DNA from: Xanthomonas hyacinthi | Lineage (GTDB): Bacteria; Pseudomonadota; Gammaproteobacteria; Xanthomonadales; Xanthomonadaceae | DNA: 64,000 nucleotides | Reading direction: 5' to 3' | Assembly: GCF_009769165.1 (NCBI RefSeq) | Contig: NZ_CP043476.1 | Span: 1,116,001-1,180,000 of the forward strand | Notes under the pieces: generated by a model | The model's input: the letters and a program-made list of their open reading frames with translations, nothing else | Told to the model about the DNA's origin: nothing | Databases searched by the model: none | Program-made: the position numbers and the translations under genes | Part shown: in pieces, positions 27,545 through 36,720 of the stretch | Layout of the letters: each line of letters begins with the position of its first letter | How positions within the stretch are numbered: position 1 is the stretch's first letter

Positions 27545-28378
27545 CTAGGCGTCGAACAGCGCGCGCTGCGGGTCCGGCGGCGGCAGCTCGGCGTACAGGC
27601 GTTGCAGCTCTTCGCGGCGCGCGCGCAGCGGATCGTGCATCAGGAAGCCGGCCAGGCGCGCGTGCCAGGCTGGCCAGCGCGTGGCCAACGCGTCCATGTC
27701 GCCGTCGGCGGCGCGGCCCTCGCCGCTGCGCGCCACGTAGGCGGTCTCGCACAGCACGTTGCGCCAGCCGAGTTCGGCCATGCGCAGCGACAGGTCGATC
27801 AGCGCCGCGTACCAGGAACCGTAGCTGCTCGCATCCAGGCCGCCGGCGCGCTGCCGCGCCGCGCCGCGCAGGGCCACCGCGTGGCACACCGCCGAGGGCA
27901 GTTCCGGATGCTCCGGCGGCAGCGCCGCGCAGGCGCGCGCCAGGCGCTCGCCATCCTCGGGCACGGGATTGATCTCGCCCAGCCGCGGCCAGGCGCAGGC
28001 TTCGCCGGCGTTGCTCCACGGCGTGGCGCTGGCGATGGCCGCATCGCGCGCCAGGCACGCGCTCAACTGCTGCAGCCAGCCGGGCAGCGGCTGCGCATCG
28101 GCGGCCAGCACCACCACGTCGGCAGCGGCGCAGGCGCGCAGCATTTCGTCCAGGTGCGCGACCTCGCCGAGCATGCGCGGGCGCCGGGTGTAGTCGGCCT
28201 GCAGGCGGGTGCGCGCCAGCCAGGCCTCGACCACGCGCTGGCCGCGCGGGCCGGCCTGCGCGTCGTCGGCCAGCCACACGCGGGTGCCGGCCGGGGTGTG
28301 CGCCTCCAGCGCGCCCAGGCATGCGTCCAGCGCCGCGTCGTCGACACCGACCGGCAGCAGCACGACGGGCAGGGTCAC
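27545..28378 (-). CDS. Glycosyltransferase-family-2-like protein downstream of xpsD
   Basis: 277 residues. The beginning MTLPVVLLPVGVDDAALDAC reads like the first beta strand of a GT-A fold. Later come VVVLAADAQPLPGWLQQL (the DxD-like position) and ATPWSNAGEACAWP. The pattern is reminiscent of GT2 proteins of the rhamnosyltransferase/O-antigen kind, with a C-terminal helical part. The gene starts only six bases after the xpsD stop on the same strand, so it is probably co-transcribed with the secretion cluster. A function in secretion is not implied by the sequence, and the acceptor is unknown. Confidence 0.65.
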   Translation of the reverse strand: MTLPVVLLPVGVDDAALDACLGALEAHTPAGTRVWLADDAQAGPRGQRVVEAWLARTRLQADYTRRPRMLGEVAHLDEMLRACAAADVVVLAADAQPLPGWLQQLSACLARDAAIASATPWSNAGEACAWPRLGEINPVPEDGERLARACAALPPEHPELPSAVCHAVALRGAARQRAGGLDASSYGSWYAALIDLSLRMAELGWRNVLCETAYVARSGEGRAADGDMDALATRWPAWHARLAGFLMHDPLRARREELQRLYAELPPPDPQRALFDA

Positions 28379-28384
28379 CTGCGC

Positions 28385-30673
28385 CTACTTCTTGCCCGAT
28401 GCCGGCAGCGGCTGCATCGCCTTGAACTTCTGCCCGTACTCGTCGGTGAGATTGCGCGCTTCCTGCGGGTTGCGCACGATCGTCGGGGTCAGCAGCACGA
28501 TCACTTCGTTGCGGGTCTTCTGCTGCGTCTTCTGCCCGAACAGCGCGCCGACCACCGGCAGCTTGCTCAGCAGCGGCACGCCGGCGCTGCCGTCGCTGGT
28601 GCTGTCGTTGATCAGGCCGGCGAGCATGATGGTGTCGCCGCTCTGCACCGCCGCCTCGGTCTTGACCCGGCGCGTGTTGATGTCCACGTTGCAGGCCGAG
28701 CTGTTGGTCACGGTGGAGGTACCCGAGGTGCACGCCGCCGGCCGCGAACCGGGCGTGCTGACTTCCTGCACGATGTCCAGGAACACCATGCCGTCCTTGG
28801 TCACCCGCGGGCGCACCTTCAGGATCACGCCGGTGTCGATGTACTGCACCGACGAATAGCTGGTGTCGGTGCCCAGGCCGGTGTTGATCGAGGTCGAATT
28901 GATCGGGATGCGCGTGCCGACGTTGAGCGTGGCCTCGGCGTTGTTGCGCACGAACACCGACGGGGTCTGCAGCAGCTTGAGGTTGGTGACCTTGTCCAGC
29001 GCGCTGATCACCGCCGCGGCGTTCTTGCCGAGGAAGGTCCAGCCCAGGCCGCTGCTGCCGACCTTGCCGGCGATGTCGCCCCAGATGTTGCGCCCGGCGG
29101 CGCTGGGCAGGCCGGCGCCGGCGCCGAGCCCGGTGCTGTTGCTCACCGTGCTGTCGGCGGAGGCGTTGACCGAATTCTCGAAGAACCAGTTCACGCCGTA
29201 CTGCAGGTCGCCGGTCAGGCTGACCTCGGCCACCTGCGCCTCGATGTGCACCTGCATCGGCATCACGTCGAGCTTCTCGACCACGTCGCGGATCGAGCGC
29301 CACGACTGCGGCGTGGCGCGCACCAGCAAGGTGTTGGTCTCCTCCACCGCCGACACGCCGACCTTGTCGCCCTGCACTTCCAGGGTCACGCTGCCATTGC
29401 CGGCAGTGCGCGGCGACAGCTGCAGGCTGCCGTTGCCCAGGCCGCCGCTGCTGCCGGAGGAGGAACTGCCGCTGCTCGAGGACAGGCTGTCGCTGCTGCC
29501 GTTGAGGCTGCTGCCGCCCAGGCTGCCGTCGCTGCTGCCGTTGAGGCCGCCGCTCATCTGGCTCAGCTGCATGCCCGGCATCAGCGAGACATTGGAATCG
29601 CCGCGGCTGCCGCCGGCGCCGAACACTTCGGCCAGGCGGTCGGCCAGGTCCTTGGCCTTGATGTACTTCAGCTCGTAGGAGAATAACCGGCTGCCGCCGC
29701 CGGCGCTGTCGATGCGATCCAGCCATTCCTGGATCTGGTCCAGGTAGCGCGCCTGCGGGGTGATCACCAGCACCGCGTTGGCGTTCTCCAGCGGCATGAA
29801 GCGGAACATGCCGGCGCTGGGGGTCTTGCTGTTCTCGCCGAACACCTTCTCCAGATCGGCGGCGACCTGCTCGGCCTTGCCCGACTGGATCGGGAACACG
29901 CCCACCGACATGCCCGACAGCCAGTCCACGTCGAAGATCTGCACCGTGCGCAGGTAGTTCTCCAGTTCCGCGCGGGTGCCGCCGAGGGTGATGAGGTTGC
30001 GCGCGCCGTCGATGCCGACGATCGCGTTCGGCCGCGCGTACGGTTCCAGCACCTTCTTCATCTCGCTGGCGGAGATGAATTTCAGCGGCACCACCCGCAC
30101 CTCGAAGCCGCGCGCGCTGGCCGGCGAGGCGGTGCTCGGCGCCACCGTGCCGGCCAGCGCCTGGTCGGCGGGCACGATGTTGTAGCGGCCGCCGCTGTAG
30201 ACCATGCGCGCGTTGTTCCAGCCCAGCACCATCTCCAGCAGGTTCAGCGCCTGCGCCGGCGACACCGGCTTGGGCGTGGCCAGGGTCACCGTGCCCTGCA
30301 CGCCCGGCGCGATCACGTAGTTCTGCCCGAGCATGTCGCCGAGGATCGCCTTGACCACCGCGTGCACCGACTCGCCTTCGAAGTTGAAGGTGGCGCTGCC
30401 GCTGCTGGCGTTGGCCAGCGACGGCGCCGGCGCGGCGGCGGCACTGGAGTTGATCATGGTGCCGCTGCCGCGGCGGATCACCGGGGCGACGCGGTCCGGC
30501 ACGGCGTTGGGATCGGCCGCGCCGGCCGGCCCGCCGGCCGTGCTGCTGGTGCTGCCGGCGGCGCCGACGTGGGGGTCGATCGCGGCGCCGCGGCGGACGT
30601 CCGGCGAAGGCGTGGTGGCGCAGCCGGCCACCAGGCCGATCGCGAGGAACAGGGAAAACAAGCGCGGCGTCAT
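28385..30673 (-). CDS. xpsD: Type II secretion secretin XpsD (GspD)
   Basis: Outer-membrane secretin channel of the type II system. The 762-residue protein is a lipoprotein (FLAIGLVAGCATT). N0-N3 domains are recognisable, starting FNFEGESVHAVVKAILGDML. A long Ser/Gly-rich insertion lies in the N3 region (about 370-415). The C-terminal secretin domain has VPLLSKLPVVGALFG and ends with ILLTP-type strands and a short S-domain-like tail. The start at 30673 has GAAGAG upstream and lies 11 bases after xpsN. In xanthomonads the secretin gene is the last gene of the xps cluster, as here. Confidence 0.96.
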   Translation of the reverse strand: MTPRLFSLFLAIGLVAGCATTPSPDVRRGAAIDPHVGAAGSTSSTAGGPAGAADPNAVPDRVAPVIRRGSGTMINSSAAAAPAPSLANASSGSATFNFEGESVHAVVKAILGDMLGQNYVIAPGVQGTVTLATPKPVSPAQALNLLEMVLGWNNARMVYSGGRYNIVPADQALAGTVAPSTASPASARGFEVRVVPLKFISASEMKKVLEPYARPNAIVGIDGARNLITLGGTRAELENYLRTVQIFDVDWLSGMSVGVFPIQSGKAEQVAADLEKVFGENSKTPSAGMFRFMPLENANAVLVITPQARYLDQIQEWLDRIDSAGGGSRLFSYELKYIKAKDLADRLAEVFGAGGSRGDSNVSLMPGMQLSQMSGGLNGSSDGSLGGSSLNGSSDSLSSSSGSSSSGSSGGLGNGSLQLSPRTAGNGSVTLEVQGDKVGVSAVEETNTLLVRATPQSWRSIRDVVEKLDVMPMQVHIEAQVAEVSLTGDLQYGVNWFFENSVNASADSTVSNSTGLGAGAGLPSAAGRNIWGDIAGKVGSSGLGWTFLGKNAAAVISALDKVTNLKLLQTPSVFVRNNAEATLNVGTRIPINSTSINTGLGTDTSYSSVQYIDTGVILKVRPRVTKDGMVFLDIVQEVSTPGSRPAACTSGTSTVTNSSACNVDINTRRVKTEAAVQSGDTIMLAGLINDSTSDGSAGVPLLSKLPVVGALFGQKTQQKTRNEVIVLLTPTIVRNPQEARNLTDEYGQKFKAMQPLPASGKK

Positions 30674-30684
30674 GCGATCACTCT

Positions 30685-31464
30685 TCAAGGGTTCTGGCCG
30701 GGGGTGGTGCCGTTCTGGCGCTGCTGCTGCAACTGCCGGCGGCGGGCTTCGATGCGTTCGCGGATGGCCTGCAACTGTTCCGAGGAGGGCGCCGGCGCGG
30801 CCGCCGCTGCGCTCGGCGCCGGCGTTGCGGTTGTTCCGTTCGCGCCCGCCTGCGGCGCGGCGGCGGTCGTGGCCGCGGTGTTGACCGCAGGCGCGGCCGG
30901 TGGCGGCGGCGACCCCGGCAACGGCGGCATGCCCGGCGGCCGCGCGCCCTGGCCGAGCGCGGTCGGCGGCTGCCCGCCCTTGCCGTCGAACACCTGCAGC
31001 TCCAGGGTCTGGGTGCCGCTGCTGCCGCTGACCACCGCACGGCGCGGTTGCAGCGACAGCAGCCGCCAGCCCTTGACCGGGTCGCGGCCTTCCTGCAGGC
31101 GCAGCGATTCGCCGTGCTCGGTGGTCAGCGTGGCCATCTTGAAGCTGTCGGTGAGCAGCACCCCGGTCAGGCGCACGCTCGGCGCGGCGGCCTGGCCGTT
31201 GTCGGCACTGAGCAAGAACGGATGCGGCAGGCGGTCTTCGGCGAACACCGGACGCGCGGCGATCTCGGCATAGCGCGCGTAATTGCCGAGGCGCTGCCCG
31301 GAGGCCGCCGGCAAGCTCGGCAGGCGCTGGGTCATGGCCGGATCGTCGGGCAGCGGCACGATGCGCTGGCCGAGGCCGGCCAGGCCCAGCGCCCAGATCA
31401 GCAGCCCCCACAGCGCCAGTGTCGCCAGCCACACGGTGCGCAGCCCGATCGCTTCAATTCGCAT
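30685..31464 (-). CDS. xpsN: Type II secretion protein XpsN (GspC-like)
   Basis: Bitopic inner-membrane protein that links the inner-membrane platform to the secretin, as GspC does. 259 residues: a cytoplasmic start MRIEAIGLRTVW, one transmembrane helix (LATLALWGLLIWALGLAGLG), and a periplasmic homology-region-like domain (RPVFAEDRLPH, VRLTGVLLTDSFKMATL). The C-terminal half is Pro/Ala-rich with a final coiled-coil-like QLQAIRERIEARRRQLQQQ. The ATG at 31464 has GGAGGG five bases upstream and overlaps xpsM by 11 bases. No PDZ domain is evident, as expected for XpsN. Confidence 0.88.
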   Translation of the reverse strand: MRIEAIGLRTVWLATLALWGLLIWALGLAGLGQRIVPLPDDPAMTQRLPSLPAASGQRLGNYARYAEIAARPVFAEDRLPHPFLLSADNGQAAAPSVRLTGVLLTDSFKMATLTTEHGESLRLQEGRDPVKGWRLLSLQPRRAVVSGSSGTQTLELQVFDGKGGQPPTALGQGARPPGMPPLPGSPPPPAAPAVNTAATTAAAPQAGANGTTATPAPSAAAAAPAPSSEQLQAIRERIEARRRQLQQQRQNGTTPGQNP

Positions 31465-32227
31465 GCGCGCCCTCCACTTGCTGCGGCGCCGGCGCCGCAT
31501 CCGGCGGCATGGCCGGCGGCGTTTGCGCAGCGCCCGGCTCGCTCGGCCCGGATCCGGCGGGCGTGCCGGCGTCCATCGCCGGCGCGCCGGGCGGCGGCAT
31601 GCCTGAGGCGATGCCCGCTGCCGCGGGCGGCGCCGGCATCGCGTTCGGGCGCAGATAGCCGGCCAGTTCGAAGGCCACGTCCAGGCCGTTGCCGCTCTCC
31701 CCCGGCGACAGCTGGTAGCGCTGCGCCATCACGTTGAGGTTGTCCACGAACAGCGCCGGAGTGCCGCTTTCCAGCGCATGCAGCACCGCCGCCAGTTCCG
31801 GGGTGCCGCAGCGCAGCCGTACCTGCACCGCAACGCGGGTGAAGCGGTCGCGGCGGTTGTCGGCGGCCAGCGGCGAACGGTTGCTGATCGCGCAGCTGCG
31901 GTTGCCGGGGCTGGCGGTGGCCACCGCGCTTTCCAGGCGCTGCACCAGCCCGGCCGAGGCCAGCTCGGCCGAGGTCTCGCGCAGGAAGCCCGGGCGCGCG
32001 GCCAGCTCGCGTTGCGCCTGCTGCAGCCCCTGCGCCACCTGTGGCGCCTGCTGCAACTGCATGCGCACGCGCAGTTCGCGCTGGCGCAATTCCTGGATCT
32101 GCACCTCGACCTCGCGCATCGGCAGCGTCCACCACGGATGCACCAGCAGCAGATAGGCCAGCGCCAGCGCCGCCAGCAGCAGGCCCAGCGCCAGCCAGCG
32201 GTCGCGCTTATCGACCTGCACCGGCAT
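31454..32227 (-). CDS. xpsM: Type II secretion protein XpsM (GspM-like)
   Basis: 257-residue inner-membrane component that pairs with XpsL and stabilises XpsE at the membrane. A short cytoplasmic tail ([10 protein letters not shown]) precedes one helix (WLALGLLLAALALAYLLLVH). A coiled-coil region (VEVQIQELRQRELRVRMQLQ) and a ferredoxin-like periplasmic domain follow, and the C-terminus is Pro/Ala-rich. The start overlaps the xpsL end by 20 bases. The C-terminal Pro/Ala tail is longer than in enterobacterial GspM but such tails are common in this lineage. Confidence 0.88.
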   Translation of the reverse strand: MPVQVDKRDRWLALGLLLAALALAYLLLVHPWWTLPMREVEVQIQELRQRELRVRMQLQQAPQVAQGLQQAQRELAARPGFLRETSAELASAGLVQRLESAVATASPGNRSCAISNRSPLAADNRRDRFTRVAVQVRLRCGTPELAAVLHALESGTPALFVDNLNVMAQRYQLSPGESGNGLDVAFELAGYLRPNAMPAPPAAAGIASGMPPPGAPAMDAGTPAGSGPSEPGAAQTPPAMPPDAAPAPQQVEGAHAN

Positions 32228-33332
32228 TGGCGGCCTCCTTGCGCTTGGTCCCGGCCAGTTCGGCGGTCAGGGTGAAGCGGTCGCGGTGGCTGCCCGGATC
32301 GGCCTGCAGCACGCCGGTCAGCGACGGCGTGCGCCACAGCGGCGAGCCCTCCAGCCGCCCGACCAGCGAGGACGCCTCGCTGCTGAGTCCGATCAGTTGC
32401 AACTGGTTGCCCTCGACCGAGAATTTCTCCAGGTAGGTGCCCTCGGGCAGACGCTTGCTCAGCTCGTTCCAAATTTCCAGCGCGGTCGGCCGCTCGGCGC
32501 GCAGTTGGTCGAAGAAGGCCGCGCCTTCGACCAGATCGACCAGTTGCTGGCGCTGCGCGGCCACGCCGCGCGCGCGCTGCGCGCCGCTGTCCACTTGCGC
32601 GCGCAACTGCGCGAGCGCGTCGCGGCGGTTGTCCAGCAGCTGCCAGCCGGCGGCGCACAGCGCCAGCAGCGCGGTCGCGGCGAGGATCGCGTTCCAGCGC
32701 CGCATCGGGTCGGCGCGGCGATGGCGCTGCTCCGGCGGCAGCAGGTTGACGCCCAGCGGCGCGCCGTCGGCCGCGGCGACATCGACCCCGGCCAGGGTCG
32801 GGCGCAGCGCACCGGCGCTGGCGTGCAGTTCCTCCAGCACGCGGCGCGGCGCCACCACCAGTTCGGCGTCGAGTTGCGCATCCTCGCGGCGCGCGCCGAG
32901 GCGCACGTCATAGACCACCTGGTCGGCCTGGAACGGCGTCTGCCGGTCGATCTCGAACCGGACCACGTCGCGCAGGTGTTCGGCGGCCGCGGCCGGCAGG
33001 CGCAGCGTGCGTTGCAGCGCGGCCTGCGCCGGCAGCAGCCAGACCCGCGGCAATGCGGCCAGGCGCGGGCCGAGCACGGCCTCCAGGTCGCTCGGCAGCA
33101 GCGGCCACGGCAACGCCAGCGGCGTGCCCAGTTCGGCATCGATCTGGCGCGCGACGTACAGCTGTTCGCCGTCGCGCCACAGCAGCAGCCGCGCCTGCGA
33201 CCAGCCCAGCTGCAGCTGCCAGCGCGGCGGCAGCCACGCCATCAGCGAACGCTGCCACCAGACCAGCACGCCGCCGGCGCCGGGCGTCATGCGCACGCCG
33301 AGCCTGTCCATCGTGTCCCGCCACGCAGTCAT
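32208..33332 (-). CDS. xpsL: Type II secretion protein XpsL (GspL)
   Basis: 374-residue bitopic protein that recruits the ATPase XpsE through its cytoplasmic actin-like domain. The N-terminal part has [20 protein letters not shown] and [20 protein letters not shown], typical of PilM/GspL-like cytoplasmic domains. A transmembrane helix ([20 protein letters not shown]) begins near residue 235. A periplasmic PilN-like region with a coiled coil follows. The ATG at 33332 overlaps the xpsK stop (ATGA), which decides among several possible starts. Confidence 0.9.
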   Translation of the reverse strand: MTAWRDTMDRLGVRMTPGAGGVLVWWQRSLMAWLPPRWQLQLGWSQARLLLWRDGEQLYVARQIDAELGTPLALPWPLLPSDLEAVLGPRLAALPRVWLLPAQAALQRTLRLPAAAAEHLRDVVRFEIDRQTPFQADQVVYDVRLGARREDAQLDAELVVAPRRVLEELHASAGALRPTLAGVDVAAADGAPLGVNLLPPEQRHRRADPMRRWNAILAATALLALCAAGWQLLDNRRDALAQLRAQVDSGAQRARGVAAQRQQLVDLVEGAAFFDQLRAERPTALEIWNELSKRLPEGTYLEKFSVEGNQLQLIGLSSEASSLVGRLEGSPLWRTPSLTGVLQADPGSHRDRFTLTAELAGTKRKEAANAGAGR

Positions 33333-34189
33333 CGAACGGTCGATCCTTCTTCCCATCGCAGCACAGTGTAGGCGGTGCCCGGTAGCGCCGACGAGCCTGG
33401 GCACACCACGGCGCGCAGCACCGCCGCGCGCCCGGCGGCCAATTGCGCGCGGCTTTCGATGCTGTAGGTGCCGCCCCCCCCGCCCATCGTCGCGGCCGGG
33501 GTCGGGTCGTTGCGCTCGCGCTGCGCCAGCACCTGCTGCGCATCCAGGCCAAGCGCGGTCAGCACCGGCGCCGGCGCGAAATCCGGCGCCGGGCGCGAAA
33601 TCCCGCTGTACAGAGTCAGGTTCGGCAGCAGCTTGGCGTACAGATCCGCATCCATGCCCAGCACCAGTTGCAGTTCGGCCAGGCTCTCGAACGGCGCATC
33701 CTTGGCCCCGTACGGCAGCCCGGCGGCGGCGTAGTCCGGGTCCTCGGCGCCGCCATTGGGTTGGCTGAGAGTGTCCGGGTCGCGCCAGTCCGCGATCGCC
33801 GCGGCGATGCGCTCGGCGCGCTGCGGATCGCCGCCGACCGCGCGCACCAGCGCCGCCAGCAGCGGCGCGTCGGCCAGGTTCAGATCGAGCTTGCCGCTCT
33901 CGTCGGTGATCCGCAGGTCGATCGTGGCGTCTTCGTACTGCCAGCGGTAGCGGCGCCCGTCGGCGCGCCAGCCCGGCTGTGTCGGCGTGCCGGCGAGCCG
34001 GGTCAGCGCGTACTCCAGCCCGGCGCGGGCGCGTTCCTGCGCCGCCGCGCCGTCGCCCAGCACCTTGCCCTGCAGGCCCTCGGTGCGCGCGGTCAGCGCG
34101 AACGCGCCGATCAGCGCGGTCAGCAGCGCGATCAGCCACAGCACCAGCACCAGCGCCGCGCCGCGCGCCTGCCCCGGCGCCGCGCTCAT
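33329..34189 (-). CDS. xpsK: Type II secretion minor pseudopilin XpsK (GspK)
   Basis: 286-residue minor pseudopilin at the tip of the pseudopilus. The N-terminus [20 protein letters not shown] is the prepilin hydrophobic helix with a Gly before the processing site. As in GspK proteins, the residue at position +5 is not the usual Glu. The large alpha domain contains [12 protein letters not shown], characteristic of the family, with Ca-binding type acidic loops further on. The ATG at 34189 overlaps the xpsJ end by four bases; the longer open frame upstream is discarded. Confidence 0.92.
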   Translation of the reverse strand: MSAAPGQARGAALVLVLWLIALLTALIGAFALTARTEGLQGKVLGDGAAAQERARAGLEYALTRLAGTPTQPGWRADGRRYRWQYEDATIDLRITDESGKLDLNLADAPLLAALVRAVGGDPQRAERIAAAIADWRDPDTLSQPNGGAEDPDYAAAGLPYGAKDAPFESLAELQLVLGMDADLYAKLLPNLTLYSGISRPAPDFAPAPVLTALGLDAQQVLAQRERNDPTPAATMGGGGGTYSIESRAQLAAGRAAVLRAVVCPGSSALPGTAYTVLRWEEGSTVR

Positions 34190-34836
34190 TGCCGCGCCTC
34201 CGCGCCGCCGGCCTGGCGCAAGGCCACCACCAGCGGCGGCCACAGCATGCCGTCGTCGCTGCTCAGTTCGATCGACACCAGCAGCGGCAGCTGGTCGGTG
34301 CGCTCCCAGCGTTCCTGCCAGGGGCCGATGCTGCCGCGTTCCGGGTCGATGCCACGGTAGCGGAAGCGCACCTGGCGCAGGCCCTCGGCCAGCGGCTCGG
34401 GCGCGCGCGGCTTGGCCTCGGCGATCTGCTTGCCGGCCTGCACCTGCAGCAGCGCGATCGCCAGGCGCTGCTGGCCGCCGGCGCCGCTGACGCTGAGGTC
34501 GTGCACGTAGGGGCCGCCGCGGCCCAGGTAGTCGGGAAGATCGGCGACGAACAGCATGCGCTGCGGTTCGCCGACGAAGCGCACCGGCTGCAGGGTGCGG
34601 CTGTCGATCTCCAGCGCCAGCGCTTGCGCGCCGCTGAGGCGCCGGCGCAGGAAACCCTCGACCGCGCGCATGCGCTCGCTGCGCCCGGCGATGCTCTCGC
34701 CGCGGCCGCTGATCGCGGTGGCCGAGCGCAGCGTGGCGAAGGCCAGGGTCAGTCCGCCGACCAGCAGCACCGTGGCCAGCAGCACTTCGATCAGGGTGAA
34801 GCCGCGCGTGGCGGCGCGGCGCGGTGCGCGGCTCAC
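34186..34836 (-). CDS. xpsJ: Type II secretion minor pseudopilin XpsJ (GspJ)
   Basis: 216 residues. A type IV prepilin leader, [20 protein letters not shown], is cleaved after Gly, with Phe at +1 and Glu at +5. The rest of the protein has the GspJ beta-rich body ([26 protein letters not shown]). The GTG at 34836 overlaps the xpsI stop as GTGA and is the natural start; the ATG further upstream would overlap xpsI heavily. Part of the tip complex with XpsI and XpsK. Confidence 0.9.
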   Translation of the reverse strand: MSRAPRRAATRGFTLIEVLLATVLLVGGLTLAFATLRSATAISGRGESIAGRSERMRAVEGFLRRRLSGAQALALEIDSRTLQPVRFVGEPQRMLFVADLPDYLGRGGPYVHDLSVSGAGGQQRLAIALLQVQAGKQIAEAKPRAPEPLAEGLRQVRFRYRGIDPERGSIGPWQERWERTDQLPLLVSIELSSDDGMLWPPLVVALRQAGGAEARQ

Positions 34837-35249
34837 TGCGACACCGCGCTGCTCTGCGCGCTGACCAGGCGCAGCGTCTTCCACTGCAGCGCCTGCGCCG
34901 GCGCCTCGCCCCAGCGCACCTGCAGGCTCAGCTGCAGCAGGGTCGGCGCGCCCGGCGTCATGGTCGTGTCCGGCGGCCGCCGCGCATCCACGTACGGCGC
35001 CACGTCCAGGGTCCAGCGGTAATGGCCCTGCTCGAAGCTGCCTTGTTCGCGGCCGGGCCGCAGCGGCTGCTCCACATCCTGCGCGGCCAGCAGCGATTGC
35101 GCGTACAACGTGGCGCGGCTGAGCTGGTCGGCACGCTGGACCTGGCGCGCGGCGCCGGACAGCGAACCCAGCAGCAGGGTCAGCGCCAGCGCCAGCAGCG
35201 CGAACGCCACGATCACCTCGATCAGCGTGTAGCCGCGCTGCGCCTTCAT
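34833..35249 (-). CDS. xpsI: Type II secretion minor pseudopilin XpsI (GspI)
   Basis: 138 residues starting [20 protein letters not shown], a prepilin leader cleaved after Gly with Glu at +5. Its small size and position between H and J identify it as the I subunit, which nucleates the J-I-K tip. The ATG at 35249 overlaps the xpsH stop (ATGA). The mature domain has [15 protein letters not shown] and ends [13 protein letters not shown]. Confidence 0.9.
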   Translation of the reverse strand: MKAQRGYTLIEVIVAFALLALALTLLLGSLSGAARQVQRADQLSRATLYAQSLLAAQDVEQPLRPGREQGSFEQGHYRWTLDVAPYVDARRPPDTTMTPGAPTLLQLSLQVRWGEAPAQALQWKTLRLVSAQSSAVSQ

Positions 35250-35776
35250 GGCCCGGCCTGCTGCGGCGGACGCCCGACCTTGACCTCGCCGGTCAGCCAG
35301 GCCACGTCGATGCGCCAGCTGGCCTTGCGCGCCTGCAGCTCGATGCGCCCGCCGGTGGCGGCGCCGTCCTCGAAGAACTGGATCGCGCCTTCGTCCTGGC
35401 GCCGCTGCGCCTCGCGCGCGCCGCTGAAGCGGATCGCCAGCGATGGCGGGATCTCGCCGTGGCGGCCGTTCGGCGCCTGCCAGCGGTGCGCCTGCGGATC
35501 GATCAGGAAGCGCTGCGGCTGGCCGCTGGCGATCGCCTGCGCCCGCGTGTAGCGCAGCTGCGCGGCGATCTCCTTGGCCGCCGAGCGCAGGCGCATGCCG
35601 TCGATGCCGCCGGTCAGCACCGAGGCGGCCAGCATCGCGGCGATCGCGATCAGCCCCACCACCAGCAGCATCTCCAGCAGCGACACGCCGCGCATGCGCG
35701 CACGCGCCAGCGGTGCGCACGCGTGCGCACTGCGCTGGACACCGCGCTGGATACCGCCGGCAGGGGCGTGGATCAC
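35246..35776 (-). CDS. xpsH: Type II secretion minor pseudopilin XpsH (GspH)
   Basis: 176 residues if the GTG at 35776 is used. The prepilin motif is RMRGVSLLEMLLVVGLIAIA with processing after Gly and Glu at +5. The start is uncertain, because an ATG at 35695 (MRGVSLLEM) would give a very short leader like that of other pseudopilins. The body includes AAKEIAAQLRYTRAQAIASG, the conserved GspH helix, and FLIDPQAHRWQAP. It joins the pseudopilus shaft of XpsG to the tip complex. Confidence 0.88.
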   Translation of the reverse strand: MIHAPAGGIQRGVQRSAHACAPLARARMRGVSLLEMLLVVGLIAIAAMLAASVLTGGIDGMRLRSAAKEIAAQLRYTRAQAIASGQPQRFLIDPQAHRWQAPNGRHGEIPPSLAIRFSGAREAQRRQDEGAIQFFEDGAATGGRIELQARKASWRIDVAWLTGEVKVGRPPQQAGP

Positions 35777-35786
35777 GGCGCCGGGA

Positions 35787-36221
35787 TCACTCGTACTTGA
35801 TGTCGGCGTCGTAGCTGCTGCCGCCGGGCTGGCCGTCCTTGCCCAGGCTGATCAGGTCGAACGGCTTGCCGTCGCCGGGCACCTTGTACTCGATCGGATG
35901 GCCCCACGGATCGTTCAGCTCGGTGGCCTTGGCGTACGGGCCGAGCCAGCCGCTGACGCCGCCCGGCGCGGCGACCAGGTCGTCGAGCTTGGACGGCAGC
36001 TTGCCGGTGTCCAGCTGGTAGTTGTCGATCTTGCCGGCCATGGTCTGGATCTGCGACTTGGCCAGATTGGCCTTGCCGCGATCGGCGCCGCCGAGCACGC
36101 GGCTGCCGACCAGGGTCAGCACCGCGCCGATCAGCACAATGACGATGATGATTTCCAGCAGGCTCATGCCCGATTGGCGCGCGGCGGAGGGGGAACGGGT
36201 CAGGGAGCGGATATTTCGCAT
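35787..36221 (-). CDS. xpsG: Type II secretion major pseudopilin XpsG (GspG)
   Basis: 144-residue major pseudopilin forming the shaft that pushes substrates through the secretin. After a basic leader of about 18 residues comes the prepilin cleavage motif RQSG|MSLLEIIIVIVLIGAV. Family-specific segments include KSQIQTMAGKIDNYQLDTGK, LNDPWGHPIEYKVPG and the calcium-loop-like DLISLGKDGQPGGSSYDADI. The ATG at 36221 has AAGGA nine bases upstream, which sets it apart from other Met codons in the frame. About 500 bases of repeat-rich DNA separate it from xpsF. Confidence 0.95.
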   Translation of the reverse strand: MRNIRSLTRSPSAARQSGMSLLEIIIVIVLIGAVLTLVGSRVLGGADRGKANLAKSQIQTMAGKIDNYQLDTGKLPSKLDDLVAAPGGVSGWLGPYAKATELNDPWGHPIEYKVPGDGKPFDLISLGKDGQPGGSSYDADIKYE

Positions 36222-36720
36222 TGCATCGGATCCTTGCGGTGGAGAGCCTATGTAGCCGAACGCGGTGACGAACGTCGCCGCTGCGTGCGGGTCGTGCAGC
36301 TGCGCTTCATGCGCGGCAACGGGAGTTCGGCATCGATGGACGCATGCCGCGCTTGCCGCGTGACGTGGTGCGCGCATGCTGCGGGGACGGCCGCCGCCAT
36401 CGCTTCGACCGTCCGCGGCGCCACAGGTTCACGCCGCCATCCCTGGCGCGGCGCGCGCATGCTGCCGGCATGCCGCTGCCGTCCATGGCGCGACATCGCC
36501 GCGCCCTGACAGACCGGCCCGGCCATCCATGGCCGGGCGTTCGGCCATGCGCGAACCTGTGGTTCGCAAACGCATGGCCTCCTTCGTTTCCACAATCCGC
36601 TGCGCAACGGGTCCACGCTGCCATCCCTGGCGCGACACCACGGGCGCCGGAACCGCCAGCCCGGCCGTCCGTGGCCGCGCGTTCGGCGCCATATGCGCCA
36701 TGGCGCATGAGCGTGGCGCC
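36222..36720. repeat. Degenerate repeat block between xpsF and xpsG
   Basis: No gene is seen in these 499 bases. Two similar segments, GTTCACGCCGCCATCCCTGG (near 36427) and GTCCACGCTGCCATCCCTGG (near 36611), are each followed by a GCCCGGCC..CGCGTTCGGC block (36517-36545 and 36659-36687). A small perfect hairpin GCGAACC-TGT-GGTTCGC lies at 36551-36567. The xps cluster may therefore be read as more than one transcript. Confidence 0.6.
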
